This document shows, piece by piece, positions 20,280 through 32,136 of a stretch of DNA of 64,000 bases. The DNA lies in the NCBI RefSeq assembly GCF_050303215.1, contig NZ_JBNLBH010000020.1, positions 1 to 64,000 on the forward strand. The letters run 5' to 3'. Within the stretch, counting starts at the first letter, position 1, and every line of letters begins with the position of its first letter. The notes beneath the pieces are model-generated. The model saw only the letters and a list, made by a program, of their open reading frames with translations, ran no database searches and had not been told where the DNA came from. The stretch is from Haliangium sp050303215 (GTDB taxonomy: Bacteria > Myxococcota_A > Polyangia > Haliangiales > Haliangiaceae). The position numbers were made by a program, and so were the translations under genes.

Positions 20280-21245
20280 ATGGGCTCGAAGTCGAAGCGA
20301 CAGCGCGCTCGGCGCCGCCAGGGCAAGGCCCCGGCCCCGCCCGTGGCCTCGCCGGCGCCCGCGTGCTGCTCGGCGTGCCGGCTGCTGCAGCCGGCGGCCA
20401 CGGCGTGCGTGCACTGCGGGACGCCACGGCCGCTGTGGCTGGGTCGGGGTGGGAAGGCGCTGATGAAGATCTCCCGCTCGGTGGCGCTGGAGCGCCCGAC
20501 GCCGAAGCAAGCCTCGCTCCCGGTCGTGCGGGGGTACGTGCCCACGGCCGCCGAGCTGATCGCGCTGATCGTGGTGGTGTTCGTGAGCCTGGTGGCCAAG
20601 AAGCTGGCGTCTGAGCCGCTGATGGCCGTGGCCGGGCTGGGCTACGTCGGCTTCCTCGTGAACGCGCTGCGGCGCCGACACCGCGAAGCCAAGCCGACCC
20701 AGCGGCGGCGCCGGGGCTCGAGCTGGCGGCTGGGGTGGCGCGCCGCGTGGACGCTGACCGAGGTGAAACGCCCGGCCTTGCCGCCGCCGCACGAGCACGT
20801 GCACGTCGGGGTCGCGCGCCCCGAAGACCCGGACGTGCTCGGACCGCTGTCCGGGGAGCCGTGTCTGGTGGCGGCGGTGTGCGTGCGCAAGCCCAAGGGC
20901 GGGCTGTACTTCCGCGAGGTGCGCGCGGCCAGGTTCTGGCTCACGTCCGATCTCGGCGATCCGCTGCTGGTGTGCGGCGAGGTCTGGCTGGAGGCCGATA
21001 CGGCCGACCACGTCGCCCACGACGACGACATCGGGGCCTGGTTCGAGGCCGCCGCGGTGCCGAGGGGGCTGCGGCCGGAGGCCGTGGGCGAGGAGGTCCG
21101 GCTGGGCCCCGGGATGCGAGTGGAGGCGCGCGCCGAGGCCCGCCGCGAGCTGGTGCCGGGGCTGTCGGGCTATCGCGACAACAGCGCCATGGTGCTGCGC
21201 GGCGAACCCGGACGGCCGGTCAGGCTGCGCCGGCTGTCGCGGTAG
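20280..21245 (+). CDS. Zinc-ribbon membrane protein of unknown function
   Basis: A 321-residue protein. A basic N-terminus (SKSKRQRARRRQGK) is followed by a zinc-ribbon-like CSAC-x11-CVHC at about residues 30-50. Two adjacent hydrophobic helices lie at ~95-135 (LIALIVVVFVSLVAKKL, MAVAGLGYVGFLVNAL). A basic stretch and a C-terminal soluble domain follow (RFWLTSDLGDPLLVCGEVWLE). It starts 44 bp after metH on the same strand and may be co-transcribed. The family was not recognised. It converges on the M23 lipoprotein gene with a 28-bp gap. Confidence 0.65.
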   Translation: MGSKSKRQRARRRQGKAPAPPVASPAPACCSACRLLQPAATACVHCGTPRPLWLGRGGKALMKISRSVALERPTPKQASLPVVRGYVPTAAELIALIVVVFVSLVAKKLASEPLMAVAGLGYVGFLVNALRRRHREAKPTQRRRRGSSWRLGWRAAWTLTEVKRPALPPPHEHVHVGVARPEDPDVLGPLSGEPCLVAAVCVRKPKGGLYFREVRAARFWLTSDLGDPLLVCGEVWLEADTADHVAHDDDIGAWFEAAAVPRGLRPEAVGEEVRLGPGMRVEARAEARRELVPGLSGYRDNSAMVLRGEPGRPVRLRRLSR

Positions 21246-21273
21246 GCGCGGCCGCCGCAGCCTCGGCAACGAA

Positions 21274-22224
21274 TCAGAAGGTGGTGGTCTGGTCGTACAG
21301 GAGCGTGCCGGACACGTCGTAGATCTCGACGTCGCACGCGCCCAGGCTGGACCACGACCCGGCGTAGCGGTAGGTGATGACCTGCGAGCTCGACGAGGTG
21401 TTGAAGTTGTCGGGGTCGATGGTCACGTCGTTCTCGGTGGGGTCGTCCCAGTCGGTGGCGAGGCCCTCGCCGGTCTGCAGGTCGATGGTGCGATCGGCGG
21501 ACGCGCCCACCGGGGAGATCACGATGCGGCCGACCACGATCTTGTCGTCCTCCTGCTCGATCTCGACCGCGATCTCGGTGGAGGTCTTGGTCACGGTCAC
21601 GGTGGGCACGACGCTGCCCGAGGCCGGCTGCAGGATCTTCATCGGGCTGCGGGCCTTGGACTTGACGATCCCGCCGCTGTTGATGTTCTCGTAGTACTCG
21701 AAGTGCAGGTGCTCGGTGTTGATGCCCACGCCGGTGTTGCCGACCTCGCCGATCTTGTCGCCGGCCTCGACGTAGTCGCCCTCCTCGAGCCCGTCGGCGT
21801 AGGCCGACATGTGCAGGTAGGCGGTCTGGTTCTTGACCCCGCCGATGTCGTCGTGGGCGATGACCATGAAGCGGCCAAAGCGCTGCAGTGAGGTGCCGGC
21901 GGCCGGGTACTCCATGCGCACGATCTGGCCGTCGCGGGCCGCGTAGATGTTGGTGCCGGTGGGCTTGGCGATGTCGATGCCGCGGTGGAAGTCGTAGTTG
22001 CCGCTGAGCAGCCGCGGCCCCCAGGAGTCGGTGATGTCGTCGGCGCTCTGGGGCGTCGCGCTGCCGCTGATGGGCCAGACGGTGTCGGTCAGGCTCTTCT
22101 CTTCGAAGCCCGAACCGTCGTCGTATGCTTGGTCCGACAGGTCGACGACGGCGCAGCCGACGGCGCCGGACGCGATGACGACGGCGGCGCATGAGCTCAG
22201 AACGGTGTGGGTCTTGTTAGACAT
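21274..22224 (-). CDS. M23 metallopeptidase lipoprotein
   Basis: A 316-residue protein with signal peptide and lipobox GAVGC near residue 24. The M23 domain spans ~75-190: FHRGIDIAKPTG holds the first His/Asp ligands and EHLHFEY the final His. A C-terminal beta-sandwich-like region (~200-316) is rich in Thr, Asp and Val and may be a binding module. It probably acts on peptidoglycan or as an elastase-like endopeptidase at the envelope. ATG at 22224 is preceded by GAGGAA eight bases away. It has lower GC and more Asp/Thr than neighbouring genes, common for exported proteins. Confidence 0.85.
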   Translation of the reverse strand: MSNKTHTVLSSCAAVVIASGAVGCAVVDLSDQAYDDGSGFEEKSLTDTVWPISGSATPQSADDITDSWGPRLLSGNYDFHRGIDIAKPTGTNIYAARDGQIVRMEYPAAGTSLQRFGRFMVIAHDDIGGVKNQTAYLHMSAYADGLEEGDYVEAGDKIGEVGNTGVGINTEHLHFEYYENINSGGIVKSKARSPMKILQPASGSVVPTVTVTKTSTEIAVEIEQEDDKIVVGRIVISPVGASADRTIDLQTGEGLATDWDDPTENDVTIDPDNFNTSSSSQVITYRYAGSWSSLGACDVEIYDVSGTLLYDQTTTF

Positions 22225-22389
22225 GATGTTGGTTCCTCGTTCGCAGGTGCTGGAAATAGGTCCGGCGGCGCAGGAGCGCCCGTACGGCGCCGCTCGACGG
22301 CGCGCCGGAGCAGCGAGGCGGGGATGTCCCTGGCCTCGAGCGCAACCTAGTCAACTCTCGACCGAGTGGTCCATGACAGGTCTATGACA

Positions 22390-22415
22390 GCGCGGCCCTC
22401 GGGCCGAGGCCGCGC
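22390..22415 (-). terminator. GC-rich hairpin after the LysR gene
   Basis: A perfect 8-bp stem GCGCGGCC/GGCCGCGC, extended by TCGG/CCGA with one bulge, lies about 40 bp past the LysR stop. There is no T-tract, so it is at best an unusual or Rho-assisted terminator. Confidence 0.3.
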
Positions 22416-22454
22416 CCACACCTCGCCGCCGCGGGACCGCGCGCGCGCGTCCGC

Positions 22455-23366
22455 TCAACCGGCGGCGTCGCCGGGTGCGCGCAGCTCTTCGAGCAAGAAC
22501 GACCACACCGCCGCGACTCGAGGCGCGCTGCGGAGGGCTCGGTGTCCGACCAACCACAGGGTGTCGACCGGCCACTCGGCGACGTCGGGCTCGAGCGCGC
22601 GCGCGTACGACAGCGGGGACAGACCGCACACGGCGAGGTAGGGCGTCGGCAGCAGGGCCGCCCCCAGCCCGGCTCCGACCGCGGCCAGTTGCGAGCCGAA
22701 GTGGCTGGTGCGCAGCGCGATGTCGGCGTCCGGCACGCAGCGCGCGAGCCAGCGCGCGGCCGGCATGGTGGCGAGGTCGTCATCCCACCCGATCCAGGGC
22801 ACCTGCTGCCACGACGACACCGGCCCGGTGGCGGCGACCAGGGCCGGCGCGGCCGCGGCCACCCAGCGCGTCGAGACCAGCTTGGTGATGACCAGGTCGG
22901 CGCCGCGGGGCTCGATCACGCGCACGGCCAGGTCGGCCTCGTGACGAGTGAGATCGCTGGCGCGCACCGACGCGTCGAGCTCGATGCGAAGCCGGGGATG
23001 CTTGGCCCGCAGGCGCACCAGCGCGGGCGCGATGAAGACGTCGGCCATGCCCGGCGCCACGCTCAGGCGGACCACGCCCTCGACCTCGCTCTCGTCCGCC
23101 GAGAGGTCCCGCACCAGCCGCCCCAGCGCCGCCTCCATGGCCTCCGCGGGCGCCAGCGCGCGCTCGCCCATGGGGGTCGCGACCACGCCGTCGCGGGTGC
23201 GTTCGAAGAGCTGATCCCCGAGCACGGCCTCCAGCGCCGATAGCCGCCGGCTCACGGTGGAGATGTTCAAACCCAGGCGCTGGGCCGCTTGGCCGAAGGT
23301 GCCGTAGCGGTACACGGCCAGGAAGAGACGAATGTCGTCCCAGCGCACGCGCGCCAGGTCTTGCAT
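22455..23366 (-). CDS. LysR-family transcriptional regulator
   Basis: A 303-residue regulator. The winged-helix domain occupies residues ~5-65 (VRWDDIRLFLAVYRYGTFGQAAQRLGLNISTVSRRLSALE in pattern), followed by the periplasmic-binding-like effector domain (~90-295; VVRLSVAPGMADVFIAPAL, LAAVGAGLGAALLP). The N-terminal WDDIRLFLAV form is typical of the AraC-antagonist/Lrp-like LysR subgroup common in proteobacteria. ATG at 23366 fits the family start. It is divergent from an NAD-dependent epimerase-like gene 67 bp away, the classic arrangement for a LysR regulator and its target. Confidence 0.88.
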   Translation of the reverse strand: MQDLARVRWDDIRLFLAVYRYGTFGQAAQRLGLNISTVSRRLSALEAVLGDQLFERTRDGVVATPMGERALAPAEAMEAALGRLVRDLSADESEVEGVVRLSVAPGMADVFIAPALVRLRAKHPRLRIELDASVRASDLTRHEADLAVRVIEPRGADLVITKLVSTRWVAAAAPALVAATGPVSSWQQVPWIGWDDDLATMPAARWLARCVPDADIALRTSHFGSQLAAVGAGLGAALLPTPYLAVCGLSPLSYARALEPDVAEWPVDTLWLVGHRALRSAPRVAAVWSFLLEELRAPGDAAG

Positions 23367-23369
23367 TTT

Positions 23370-23397
23370 TGCCTGCACGAGCAGGCATTCTTGCCTG
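23370..23397. promoter_or_regulatory. Candidate LysR operator
   Basis: A perfect inverted repeat TGCCTGC-ACGA-GCAGGCA (23370-23387) is followed by a third half-site TTGCCTG (23391-23397), all within the 67-bp gap between the regulator and the divergent epimerase gene. It sits directly upstream of the regulator's start codon, suggesting autorepression. Regulation is inferred from position and symmetry only. Confidence 0.5.
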
Positions 23398-23433
23398 TTG
23401 TGTTGCTTCGCTGCAAACCCCAAGTTCGTAGGC

Positions 23434-24425
23434 ATGAGCAAACAGCATGACGCTCCTGTCCATGTCGTCCTCGGCGCGGGCCAGATCGGTATCCGGGTGG
23501 CCCGGCTCCTGGTCGCCCGCGGCCATCGCGTGCGCCTGGTTCAGCGCACGGCCGACGCCGGCGCCCCGGAGGGGGTGGAACATCTGACCGGCTCGATTCT
23601 GGAGCACGCGTTCGCGGAGCGCGCCGGGGCCGGCGCATCCGTGGTCTACGACTGCATGAATCCGCCCTATCACCGCTGGTCCGAGCTGCTGCTGCCGGTC
23701 GCGTCGGGCGCGCTCCACGCCGCCGCCACGGCGGGGGCGCGGCTGGTGGCGATCGACAACCTGTACATGTACGGACGGCCCACGGGCCCGCTGCGCGAGG
23801 ACTCGCCGCTGGCGCCGTGCAGCCGCAAGGGCGCGCTGCGGGCACAGCTCAGCGAGCTGCGCCTGGACGCGCACCGGCGCGGGGACGTGGCGGTCGCGAT
23901 CGGACGCGCGAGCGACTTCTTCGGCGCGGGGCTGCCGTGGTCGAACTTCAGCGATCGCTTCTGGCGCCGCGCCCTCGCCGGCAAGCCGGTGGAGTGCACG
24001 GGAGACCCCGACATGCCGCACTCGTACACCTACGTCGAGGACGTGGCCAGGGCGCTGGTGACGCTGGGTGAGCACGAGCAGGCGCTGGGGCGGGTGTGGC
24101 ACTTGCCGACGCCGCCGGCCGAGAGCACGCGGGCGCTGTGCGAGCGGATCGGGCGAGCGGTGGGGCTGCCGATCACGGTCGCGCGGGTGCCGCGCTGGGT
24201 GCTGCGCGCGATGGGCCTGGTGTCACCGCTCATGCGCGAGGTGGCGGAGATGGCCTATCAGTGGGAGGTGCCGTTCGTGATCGACGACGCGCGCTATCGG
24301 GCCGGCTTTGGACACGGGGCCACGCCCATCGACGAGGCGGTGGCCGCGGTCGCGACGTGGGCGCGCGAGCAGTACCCCGAGCTGGCCTCGCGTCAGGTCC
24401 GCGCGGAGAGCGACGGTCAGGTCGC

Positions 24426-24441
<16 letters not shown>
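23434..24441 (+). CDS. NAD-dependent epimerase/dehydratase-like (extended SDR) protein
   Basis: A 335-residue extended short-chain dehydrogenase. The Rossmann motif VVLGAGQIGIRVARLL is at the N-terminus. NLYMYG carries the catalytic-type Tyr, with downstream Lys in SRKGALRAQL. HSYTYVEDVARALVTLG is a typical substrate-side motif of NAD-dependent epimerases. Substrate unknown. It is divergent from the LysR gene and is its likely target. Its last 16 bases overlap the end of the convergent FHA gene. Confidence 0.8.
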
Positions 24442-25079
<638 letters not shown>

Positions 25080-25127
25080 CAGATGCTCCTCGGGAAAAGC
25101 AGAAGCGAGAGCCTTCTTACCATCGTA

Positions 25128-26573
25128 TCATGTCTTGCGTCTGCTTTTTGCGAGCCGATCCAGCCGATCGGCAACATCGCGGGCGCGATCGCCCAAACGC
25201 GGGAGAGGCCGGCGCTGGGCCCGGGGGAGATCGCGCTGATCGCCCCACCAGCCTCGCAGCACGGTCCGATCGCGACCGAGCGCGCGCACGCGCTGGGCGT
25301 CCTCGGCGGCGCTGCCCGGCGCGGCCACCCGACCCAATAGCTCGACCCCGATGACGCGCGCGACCCAGCTCTCGGAGCCCAGCAGCAGCCGGGCCTGAGC
25401 CGCCACCACCTCGGGCTCGGCCAGGGCCTCCATGGGTTCCCAGATCACGCCCGCGAGCTTGCCGGCGTCGTACTCGGCCTGGGGCGGCAGGGCCTCGGCC
25501 ACGGGCACCAAGGCCTGCGCGCGACCGCACCGAAGGGCGGCGTTGGCGCTCACCCAGCGGACCATCTCGGGCTGGCGACGCGCCCCCACCAACGGCACCA
25601 GGGCAGTGATGCAGCCGGGCGGACCGGCGGCCGCGATCAGGGCGATGAGGTCGTCTTGCATGGCCGTGCTCAGGTCGCGGTCCAGGGCCCGCGCGGACAG
25701 CGCGCCCAAGTGCGGCACCAGGGCCTGGCCCGGGGCCGGCGGAAAGCGCTGACCGGGGTCCACGAAGGCGGTGTACAGGGCGCGCATGGCCCGCTGCGGC
25801 AGCTCGGGGTCGCGGTCGCCGCGATCGACCAGCTCGAGCAGGTACCCGACCGCCTCGGGGCTGCCGGTGGCGGCCAGTCCGACCAGGAGCTCACCTTCGA
25901 TGGCCAGGCGCGAGCCGTCGGCGCGGGCCGGGGCGTCGACCACGGCCGCGACCGCGGTCTGCATCTTGGGACTGGCGGCCGGGCCCACGGCGCGCAGGAT
26001 GGTCGGCCCCAGTACCCGCCCGGCCCGCGCCCGGCCGACGTAGTAGCCGCCGGTGAGCCAGTCGATCAGGTAGCCGTCGATGAGCTCGCACTCGGCCGCC
26101 TCGGCGAAGCGCCGGAGCTCGAACAGGGCGTCCTTGGCCTCGGTCTGCTCGGCCGTGGGCTTGGTGAGAGCGCCGCTGATGCGGGCGTCGGCCCACAGCC
26201 GCGGGGCCAGGACCGCCAGCACCGAGGCTCGTTCGGGCCCGGCCATGGCCTCGAAGGTCGCGACCACGTCGGCGAGCTCGTTGCGCGCGATCAGGTTCTG
26301 GGCCGCGTGGGCGCGCAGGTCGGCGGCCAGGGTCGAGTCGGCCAGGGCCTCGCGCAGCTTGTCGGGGCCGCGCGCGGTGCGCAGCCAGTGGTCGATGTTG
26401 TCGTGGGTGGGCTGCTCGCAGCCGCCACACAGCGCGGTCGCCGCGGACATGGCGACGACGACGGCGACGAGGCGCCGGCGCAGACCGAGGCGATGGTCGC
26501 GTCGGTCCACGCTCGAGCTGATGGGAGGATTCGGCAAGCAGCGCTCCTGACGAAGGCGATGGCGGTCGATCAT
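25128..26573 (-). CDS. HEAT-like repeat lipoprotein
   Basis: About 481 residues. A long basic N-terminal region precedes a hydrophobic stretch and lipobox LCGGC; the rest is a series of ~35-residue helical pairs rich in Ala/Leu (LAAHAAQNLIARNELADVVATF, GYLLELVDRGDRDPELPQRAM), typical of HEAT/armadillo-like repeats. A protein-protein scaffold anchored to the membrane is the likely role. The start is uncertain: ATG at 26573 is used, but TTG at 26597 or a GTG nearer the hydrophobic segment is possible. It diverges from the FadL-like gene. Confidence 0.65.
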   Translation of the reverse strand: MIDRHRLRQERCLPNPPISSSVDRRDHRLGLRRRLVAVVVAMSAATALCGGCEQPTHDNIDHWLRTARGPDKLREALADSTLAADLRAHAAQNLIARNELADVVATFEAMAGPERASVLAVLAPRLWADARISGALTKPTAEQTEAKDALFELRRFAEAAECELIDGYLIDWLTGGYYVGRARAGRVLGPTILRAVGPAASPKMQTAVAAVVDAPARADGSRLAIEGELLVGLAATGSPEAVGYLLELVDRGDRDPELPQRAMRALYTAFVDPGQRFPPAPGQALVPHLGALSARALDRDLSTAMQDDLIALIAAAGPPGCITALVPLVGARRQPEMVRWVSANAALRCGRAQALVPVAEALPPQAEYDAGKLAGVIWEPMEALAEPEVVAAQARLLLGSESWVARVIGVELLGRVAAPGSAAEDAQRVRALGRDRTVLRGWWGDQRDLPRAQRRPLPRLGDRARDVADRLDRLAKSRRKT

Positions 26574-26637
26574 AGGGAGCCGTCCGGCGCGCGTCAAACC
26601 GGCTTGGGACCGCGAAATCTGCTACTGTCGCGTCCCA

Positions 26638-28254
26638 ATGGAGCCTCCCTGCCGCGTGGCCCCGCCTCCCGCCGTATTCCCTCCGGACGCCGCCGATGCC
26701 GCAGTCGTCTCCGCCCCGCCAGACGCCCGCCTCGCCGGTCCCCGCCAGCGAGTGCCGGCCGTGGTCGCGCTGGCGCTGGCGCTGGCGACCGGGTTCGCAT
26801 CGGCCGCCGCGGCCTCGCCGCTCGAAGATCCCACGCTCGGCGGAGCGGTGTTCACCGGCACGGTCCACCCCCACGCCACGTCGATCTACGTCAACCCGGC
26901 CGCCCTCGGCCAGGCGGTGCGCGGCAGCCACGTCTACCTCGACACCAGCCTGCGCCTCGATCGCTACCACATCGATCGCCAGGTGATCACCGATCCCGAC
27001 GCCGGGCTGCAGCCGGGCCCGTCGGTCTCGTCCTCGCCCATCACCCCGGGCGGATCGCTCATTTGGTACAACGTGGGCGACAAAATCGCGGTGGCCGCGG
27101 CGCTGAGCCTGGTGGTGCTCGACAAGTCCCCGGGCGACCAGGACGCGCTCGGCTACCACACCCTCGGCGATCGCCACCGCCAGTACGTGTGGCGGCGGGT
27201 GTTCCTGCTCAGCCGCAACTGGGGCCCGTCTACGTACCTGCCCTTCCCGATGCCGACCCTGGGCGCGTCGTACCGCTGGCGGCGCTTCTACTTCGGGGTC
27301 GGGCTGTCGCTCCGGGCCTCGTCGCTGGAGCTCGACTTCCTGCGCGACACCGCGCTCGAGGCCGGGCGTGAGGGCATCGAGAGCGCCTGCGACGACGACG
27401 GCAACGCGTGCGGAATCGAGAACCCGGCCGCGGCCGAGCGGTACAAGATCTCGGTGAGCACGGAGGATCTGCTGGCCGCGCGCAACCTGGTGGTGAGCGG
27501 GGGCCTGATGTGGCAGTTTCGACCTGGGTGGTGGTTCGGGGTGTATTACCAGAGCCCGCCCGGGTTCCTGACCAGCCTGAGCTCGGTGGGCACCGCCCGC
27601 ATCACCCCGGCGCCGCGCACCGGCCTCGACCCGTTCACGGCCCGCGCCGAGGTGATCTACGATCTGCCCCAGACGGTGTCGGCGGGGCTGCGCGGACCCG
27701 CGTTTGGCTCCTATGAGATGTTCACGACCGCGCGCTGGCAGAACCTGTCGCGCCAACGCCTGCTCGATATCCGGCTCATCGATCCGGTGGTGGGCGGCGA
27801 CAGCGTGCCGGAGTGGTTCCAGCGCTACCGCGGCTTCAATGACGTGCTGACGGTCGAAGCCGGGCTGGAGGAGCGCGAGCGGGCCGAGCCCGGCGAGCGG
27901 CTGCGCCTCGGCGCCCGGGTGCGCCTGGAGACCCCGACCACGAGCGACCGGGCGGTGGCCCCGACCCAGGTCGAGAGCCTCCATCTGGGCGCGGCCGTGG
28001 GCGGCGAGCTGCGCATCTCCGAAAACCCGCGGCTGGTGCTGTACGCCAGCTATGGGTTTACCTGGTACCGCCCGGTCGATATCGGCGAGGGCAGCGCCTT
28101 CGACCCCCGCGACCGGCTCGAGTGCGCCGACAGCGGGTTCGACCTGGACGCCTGCATCCCGGCCGCCGAGGGCCGCGCCATCCCCACCGCAGCCGCGCAC
28201 TATGGCCGGATCCGCCACGCCCTGCGCGCGGCCATCCGCTACGACTTCCTGTGA
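26638..28254 (+). CDS. FadL/OMPP1-type outer-membrane transporter
   Basis: A 538-residue protein with a signal peptide (cleavage near ASAAAASP). The mature N-terminus resembles FadL-family barrels (GAVFTGTVHPHATSIYVNPAALG, the hatch region with the NPA motif). Long amphipathic beta-strands and a terminal aromatic residue (RYDFL) follow, needed for outer-membrane insertion. FadL-type porins take up hydrophobic compounds such as long-chain fatty acids. It begins a five-gene plus-strand unit with the next stop and start only 5 bp apart. ATG at 26638 is the first in-frame start. Confidence 0.82.
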   Translation: MEPPCRVAPPPAVFPPDAADAAVVSAPPDARLAGPRQRVPAVVALALALATGFASAAAASPLEDPTLGGAVFTGTVHPHATSIYVNPAALGQAVRGSHVYLDTSLRLDRYHIDRQVITDPDAGLQPGPSVSSSPITPGGSLIWYNVGDKIAVAAALSLVVLDKSPGDQDALGYHTLGDRHRQYVWRRVFLLSRNWGPSTYLPFPMPTLGASYRWRRFYFGVGLSLRASSLELDFLRDTALEAGREGIESACDDDGNACGIENPAAAERYKISVSTEDLLAARNLVVSGGLMWQFRPGWWFGVYYQSPPGFLTSLSSVGTARITPAPRTGLDPFTARAEVIYDLPQTVSAGLRGPAFGSYEMFTTARWQNLSRQRLLDIRLIDPVVGGDSVPEWFQRYRGFNDVLTVEAGLEERERAEPGERLRLGARVRLETPTTSDRAVAPTQVESLHLGAAVGGELRISENPRLVLYASYGFTWYRPVDIGEGSAFDPRDRLECADSGFDLDACIPAAEGRAIPTAAAHYGRIRHALRAAIRYDFL

Positions 28255-28259
28255 GCCCT

Positions 28260-29507
28260 ATGTCCATCCTCGTCTATGGCGCCAGTGGCTTCACCGGTGC
28301 GCTCGTCGCCCGCGGGCTGTATCGGTACCTCGACCAGCGCCGGCGCAGTGAGCCGTCGGCGCCCGCGCCGAGCTTGATCTTGGGCGGCCGCGATCGCGAC
28401 CGGCTGGCCGCGGTGGCGGCAGGGCTCGAGCGCCTCGGTCGCGAGCTGAGCGCAGCCGCGGGCGCGGCCGAGGCCGAGCCCGACGCGCGGGTCCCGATCG
28501 AGCTCCGGGTGGCCCCGGTGCACGATGCCGAGGCCCTCGACCGAACCCTGGACGGGGTCGAGCTGGTGTGCGCCTGCGCCGGACCGTTCGCTCAGGTGGG
28601 CGAGCCGGTGGTGGCCGCGGCCGTGCGCGCCGGGGTGACCTACGTCGATATCTGCAGCGAGCAGGCCTTCCTGCGCGACATCTACGAGCACTACGAGTCG
28701 CCGGCACGCACCCGCAACACCCTGGTGCTGTCGGGCATGGGCTTCGAGATCGCGCTCGGCGATCTGGGCGCGGCCGTGGCCGCCCGAGCCGTGGCCGGGG
28801 CCCAGGCCGCCGGCCCGCACACCGGGGATGAGGTCGGCCCGGTGTACGAACTCGACGAGGTCGGGGTGTACTACGCGCTCAATCGCTTCCGCCCCACCGC
28901 CGGCAGCCACATGGCCGCTGCCGAGGGCCTGACCGGCCCGAGCTGGGTGTGGCAACGCGATCGCTGGGACCCGGTCGCGCCCCTGTCCGAGCGCCGCGAG
29001 CTCGACTTCGGGCCCAAGGTCGGCCGCCGGGCCCTGCTGTCGTTCCCGTCCGGCGAGGTCATCACGGTGCCCCGGCACGTGCACACCCGCCGGGTCCAGA
29101 CCTACGTGTCGCTGCTCGACACCGGTCCCCTCGGCGATGCCCTCACCCGTGTGGCCCGGCTGGTCAGCCCGGCGGTGCCGGCCCTGCTGCGCGGCGCCCT
29201 GGGCGCCCAGGCCCGCGCCTACCGGCCCCGCCGCGCGCCCACCGAGGAGGACCGCAAGTTCGCCAGCTTCGCCGTGGCGGCCGAGGCCCGGACCGGCGCC
29301 CGCCGGGCCCGGATCACGTTCACCGGTGCCGATCCCTACGGCCTCAGCGCCGCCATCGCGTGCTGGAGCGTCGAGGCCCTGCTCGAGCGCCGCCGCCGCG
29401 GTGAGCTGCCCGCGGGCGTGCTCGCGCCGGCCGAGGTGTTCGACCCCGACCAGGCCTTGCGCGCCATCGCGACCCGCTGGCGTCTGGACGTCGACCGCCG
29501 GTTCTGA
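28260..29507 (+). CDS. Saccharopine-dehydrogenase-like NAD(P)-binding reductase
   Basis: A 415-residue protein starting with ILVYGASGFTGALVARGL, the Rossmann NAD(P) motif of the saccharopine dehydrogenase/trans-acting enoyl reductase family. CAGPFAQVGEPVVAAAVRAGVTYVDICSE continues the nucleotide domain. The C-terminal half is mixed alpha/beta with no extra motif. Relatives reduce acyl chains or act in lipid biosynthesis, which fits the co-transcribed FadL-type transporter. ATG at 28260 follows the upstream stop by 5 bp. Confidence 0.8.
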   Translation: MSILVYGASGFTGALVARGLYRYLDQRRRSEPSAPAPSLILGGRDRDRLAAVAAGLERLGRELSAAAGAAEAEPDARVPIELRVAPVHDAEALDRTLDGVELVCACAGPFAQVGEPVVAAAVRAGVTYVDICSEQAFLRDIYEHYESPARTRNTLVLSGMGFEIALGDLGAAVAARAVAGAQAAGPHTGDEVGPVYELDEVGVYYALNRFRPTAGSHMAAAEGLTGPSWVWQRDRWDPVAPLSERRELDFGPKVGRRALLSFPSGEVITVPRHVHTRRVQTYVSLLDTGPLGDALTRVARLVSPAVPALLRGALGAQARAYRPRRAPTEEDRKFASFAVAAEARTGARRARITFTGADPYGLSAAIACWSVEALLERRRRGELPAGVLAPAEVFDPDQALRAIATRWRLDVDRRF

Positions 29508-29512
29508 CCACA

Positions 29513-30837
29513 ATGGGCCCCATGCGCTGGACCCTCGACGCCGAGCACCCGCTGGGCAGCCGGCCCATCCGCCGCTTCGTGTGGCCCAACGGGCTGCGCC
29601 TGGTGCTGTGCTGCGATCCGTCGGCCCCGATCTTCTCGTATCAGACCTGGTTCCGGGTCGGCTCGAGCCACGAGCAGCCCGGCCGCACCGGCATGGCCCA
29701 CTTCTTCGAGCACCTGATGTTCAACGAGACCGAGACCATGGGCCCGGGCGTGCTCGATCGGCTGATCGAGGAGACCGGGGGCGAAAACAACGCCGCGACC
29801 TGGACCGACTGGACCTTCTATCAGACCAGCCTGCCGGCAGCCGAGCTCGAGCTGGCCGCGCGCATCGAGTCCGAGCGCATGCAGCACCTGGTGCTCGACG
29901 ACACCCAGATCGAGTCCGAGCGCGAGGTGGTGATCCACGAGCGCCTGGAGCGGGTCGAGGACGACGTGGACGGCTTCCTCGACGAGCGCCTGTACGAGCT
30001 GGCCTTCACCAAGCACCCGTACCGCTGGCCCACCATCGGCTGGATGGAGGACATCCGGAGCCTGAGCAAGGCCGACATCCACGACTTCTATCGCCACTTC
30101 TACGTGCCTGATCGGGCCACCATCGTGGTGGTCGGCGACGTGGACGAAGACGCCGCCCTGGCCACGATCGATCGCTACTACGGCGACATCCCGGCGGCGT
30201 CCCGGACCGACGCGGCGATCGCGGTGGAGCCCGAGCAAAACCGCGAACGCCGGCGCCGCTACACCCAGCCGGTGCAGGCCGAGCGGGTCCTGATCGGGTA
30301 CAAGGTCCCGGGCCAGGGCGACCCCGACTGGCCGGTGCTGGAGTTCGTCGCCGCCATCCTGTGCGGCGGGCCGTCGACCCGGCTGTACCGGCGGCTGGTG
30401 GTCGAGCGCGAGCTGGCCACCTCGGTGGACGCGGCCACGATGCCGTTCCGCGACCCGTCCCTGCTCCGCATCGGGGTCAACCTCACCCGCCATCACGACA
30501 CCGACGCGGCCCTGGCCGCCCTCGACGAGGTGGTGGCCGAGCTGTGCGATCGCCTGGTGCCCGAGTCCGAGCTCGACAAGATCAAGAACTGCGTGGAGAC
30601 CGACTTCTGGGCCGCGCTCGAGGACTGCGACGGCCGCGCCGAGGCCCTCGGCCACTACGAGACCACCCTGGGCGACTTCCGACGCCTGTTCGACATCGCC
30701 GAGCGGCTCGCGGCCGTGACCGCCGAGGACCTGCGCCGGGTGTGCCGGCGCTACCTCCGCCCCGAGCACCGCACCGTGGTCACAGCCGCGCCCGGCGAGC
30801 AGGCCGAGGCGAGCCCGGACCGGACCGAGGTGGAGGC

Positions 30838-30841
<4 letters not shown>
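29513..30841 (+). CDS. M16 zinc peptidase, catalytic subunit
   Basis: A 442-residue inverzincin. HFFEH (His63, Glu66, His67) with a Glu 76 residues later (Glu143, in REVVIHE) forms the M16 zinc site. The C-terminal half is the non-catalytic M16 domain. These processing-peptidase/PqqL-like enzymes degrade or process peptides, usually as a pair with an inactive partner. The next gene is exactly such a partner and overlaps its stop (GTGA). There is no obvious signal peptide, so it may act in the cytoplasm. Confidence 0.9.
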
Positions 30842-32128
<1,287 letters not shown>

Positions 32129-32136
<8 letters not shown>

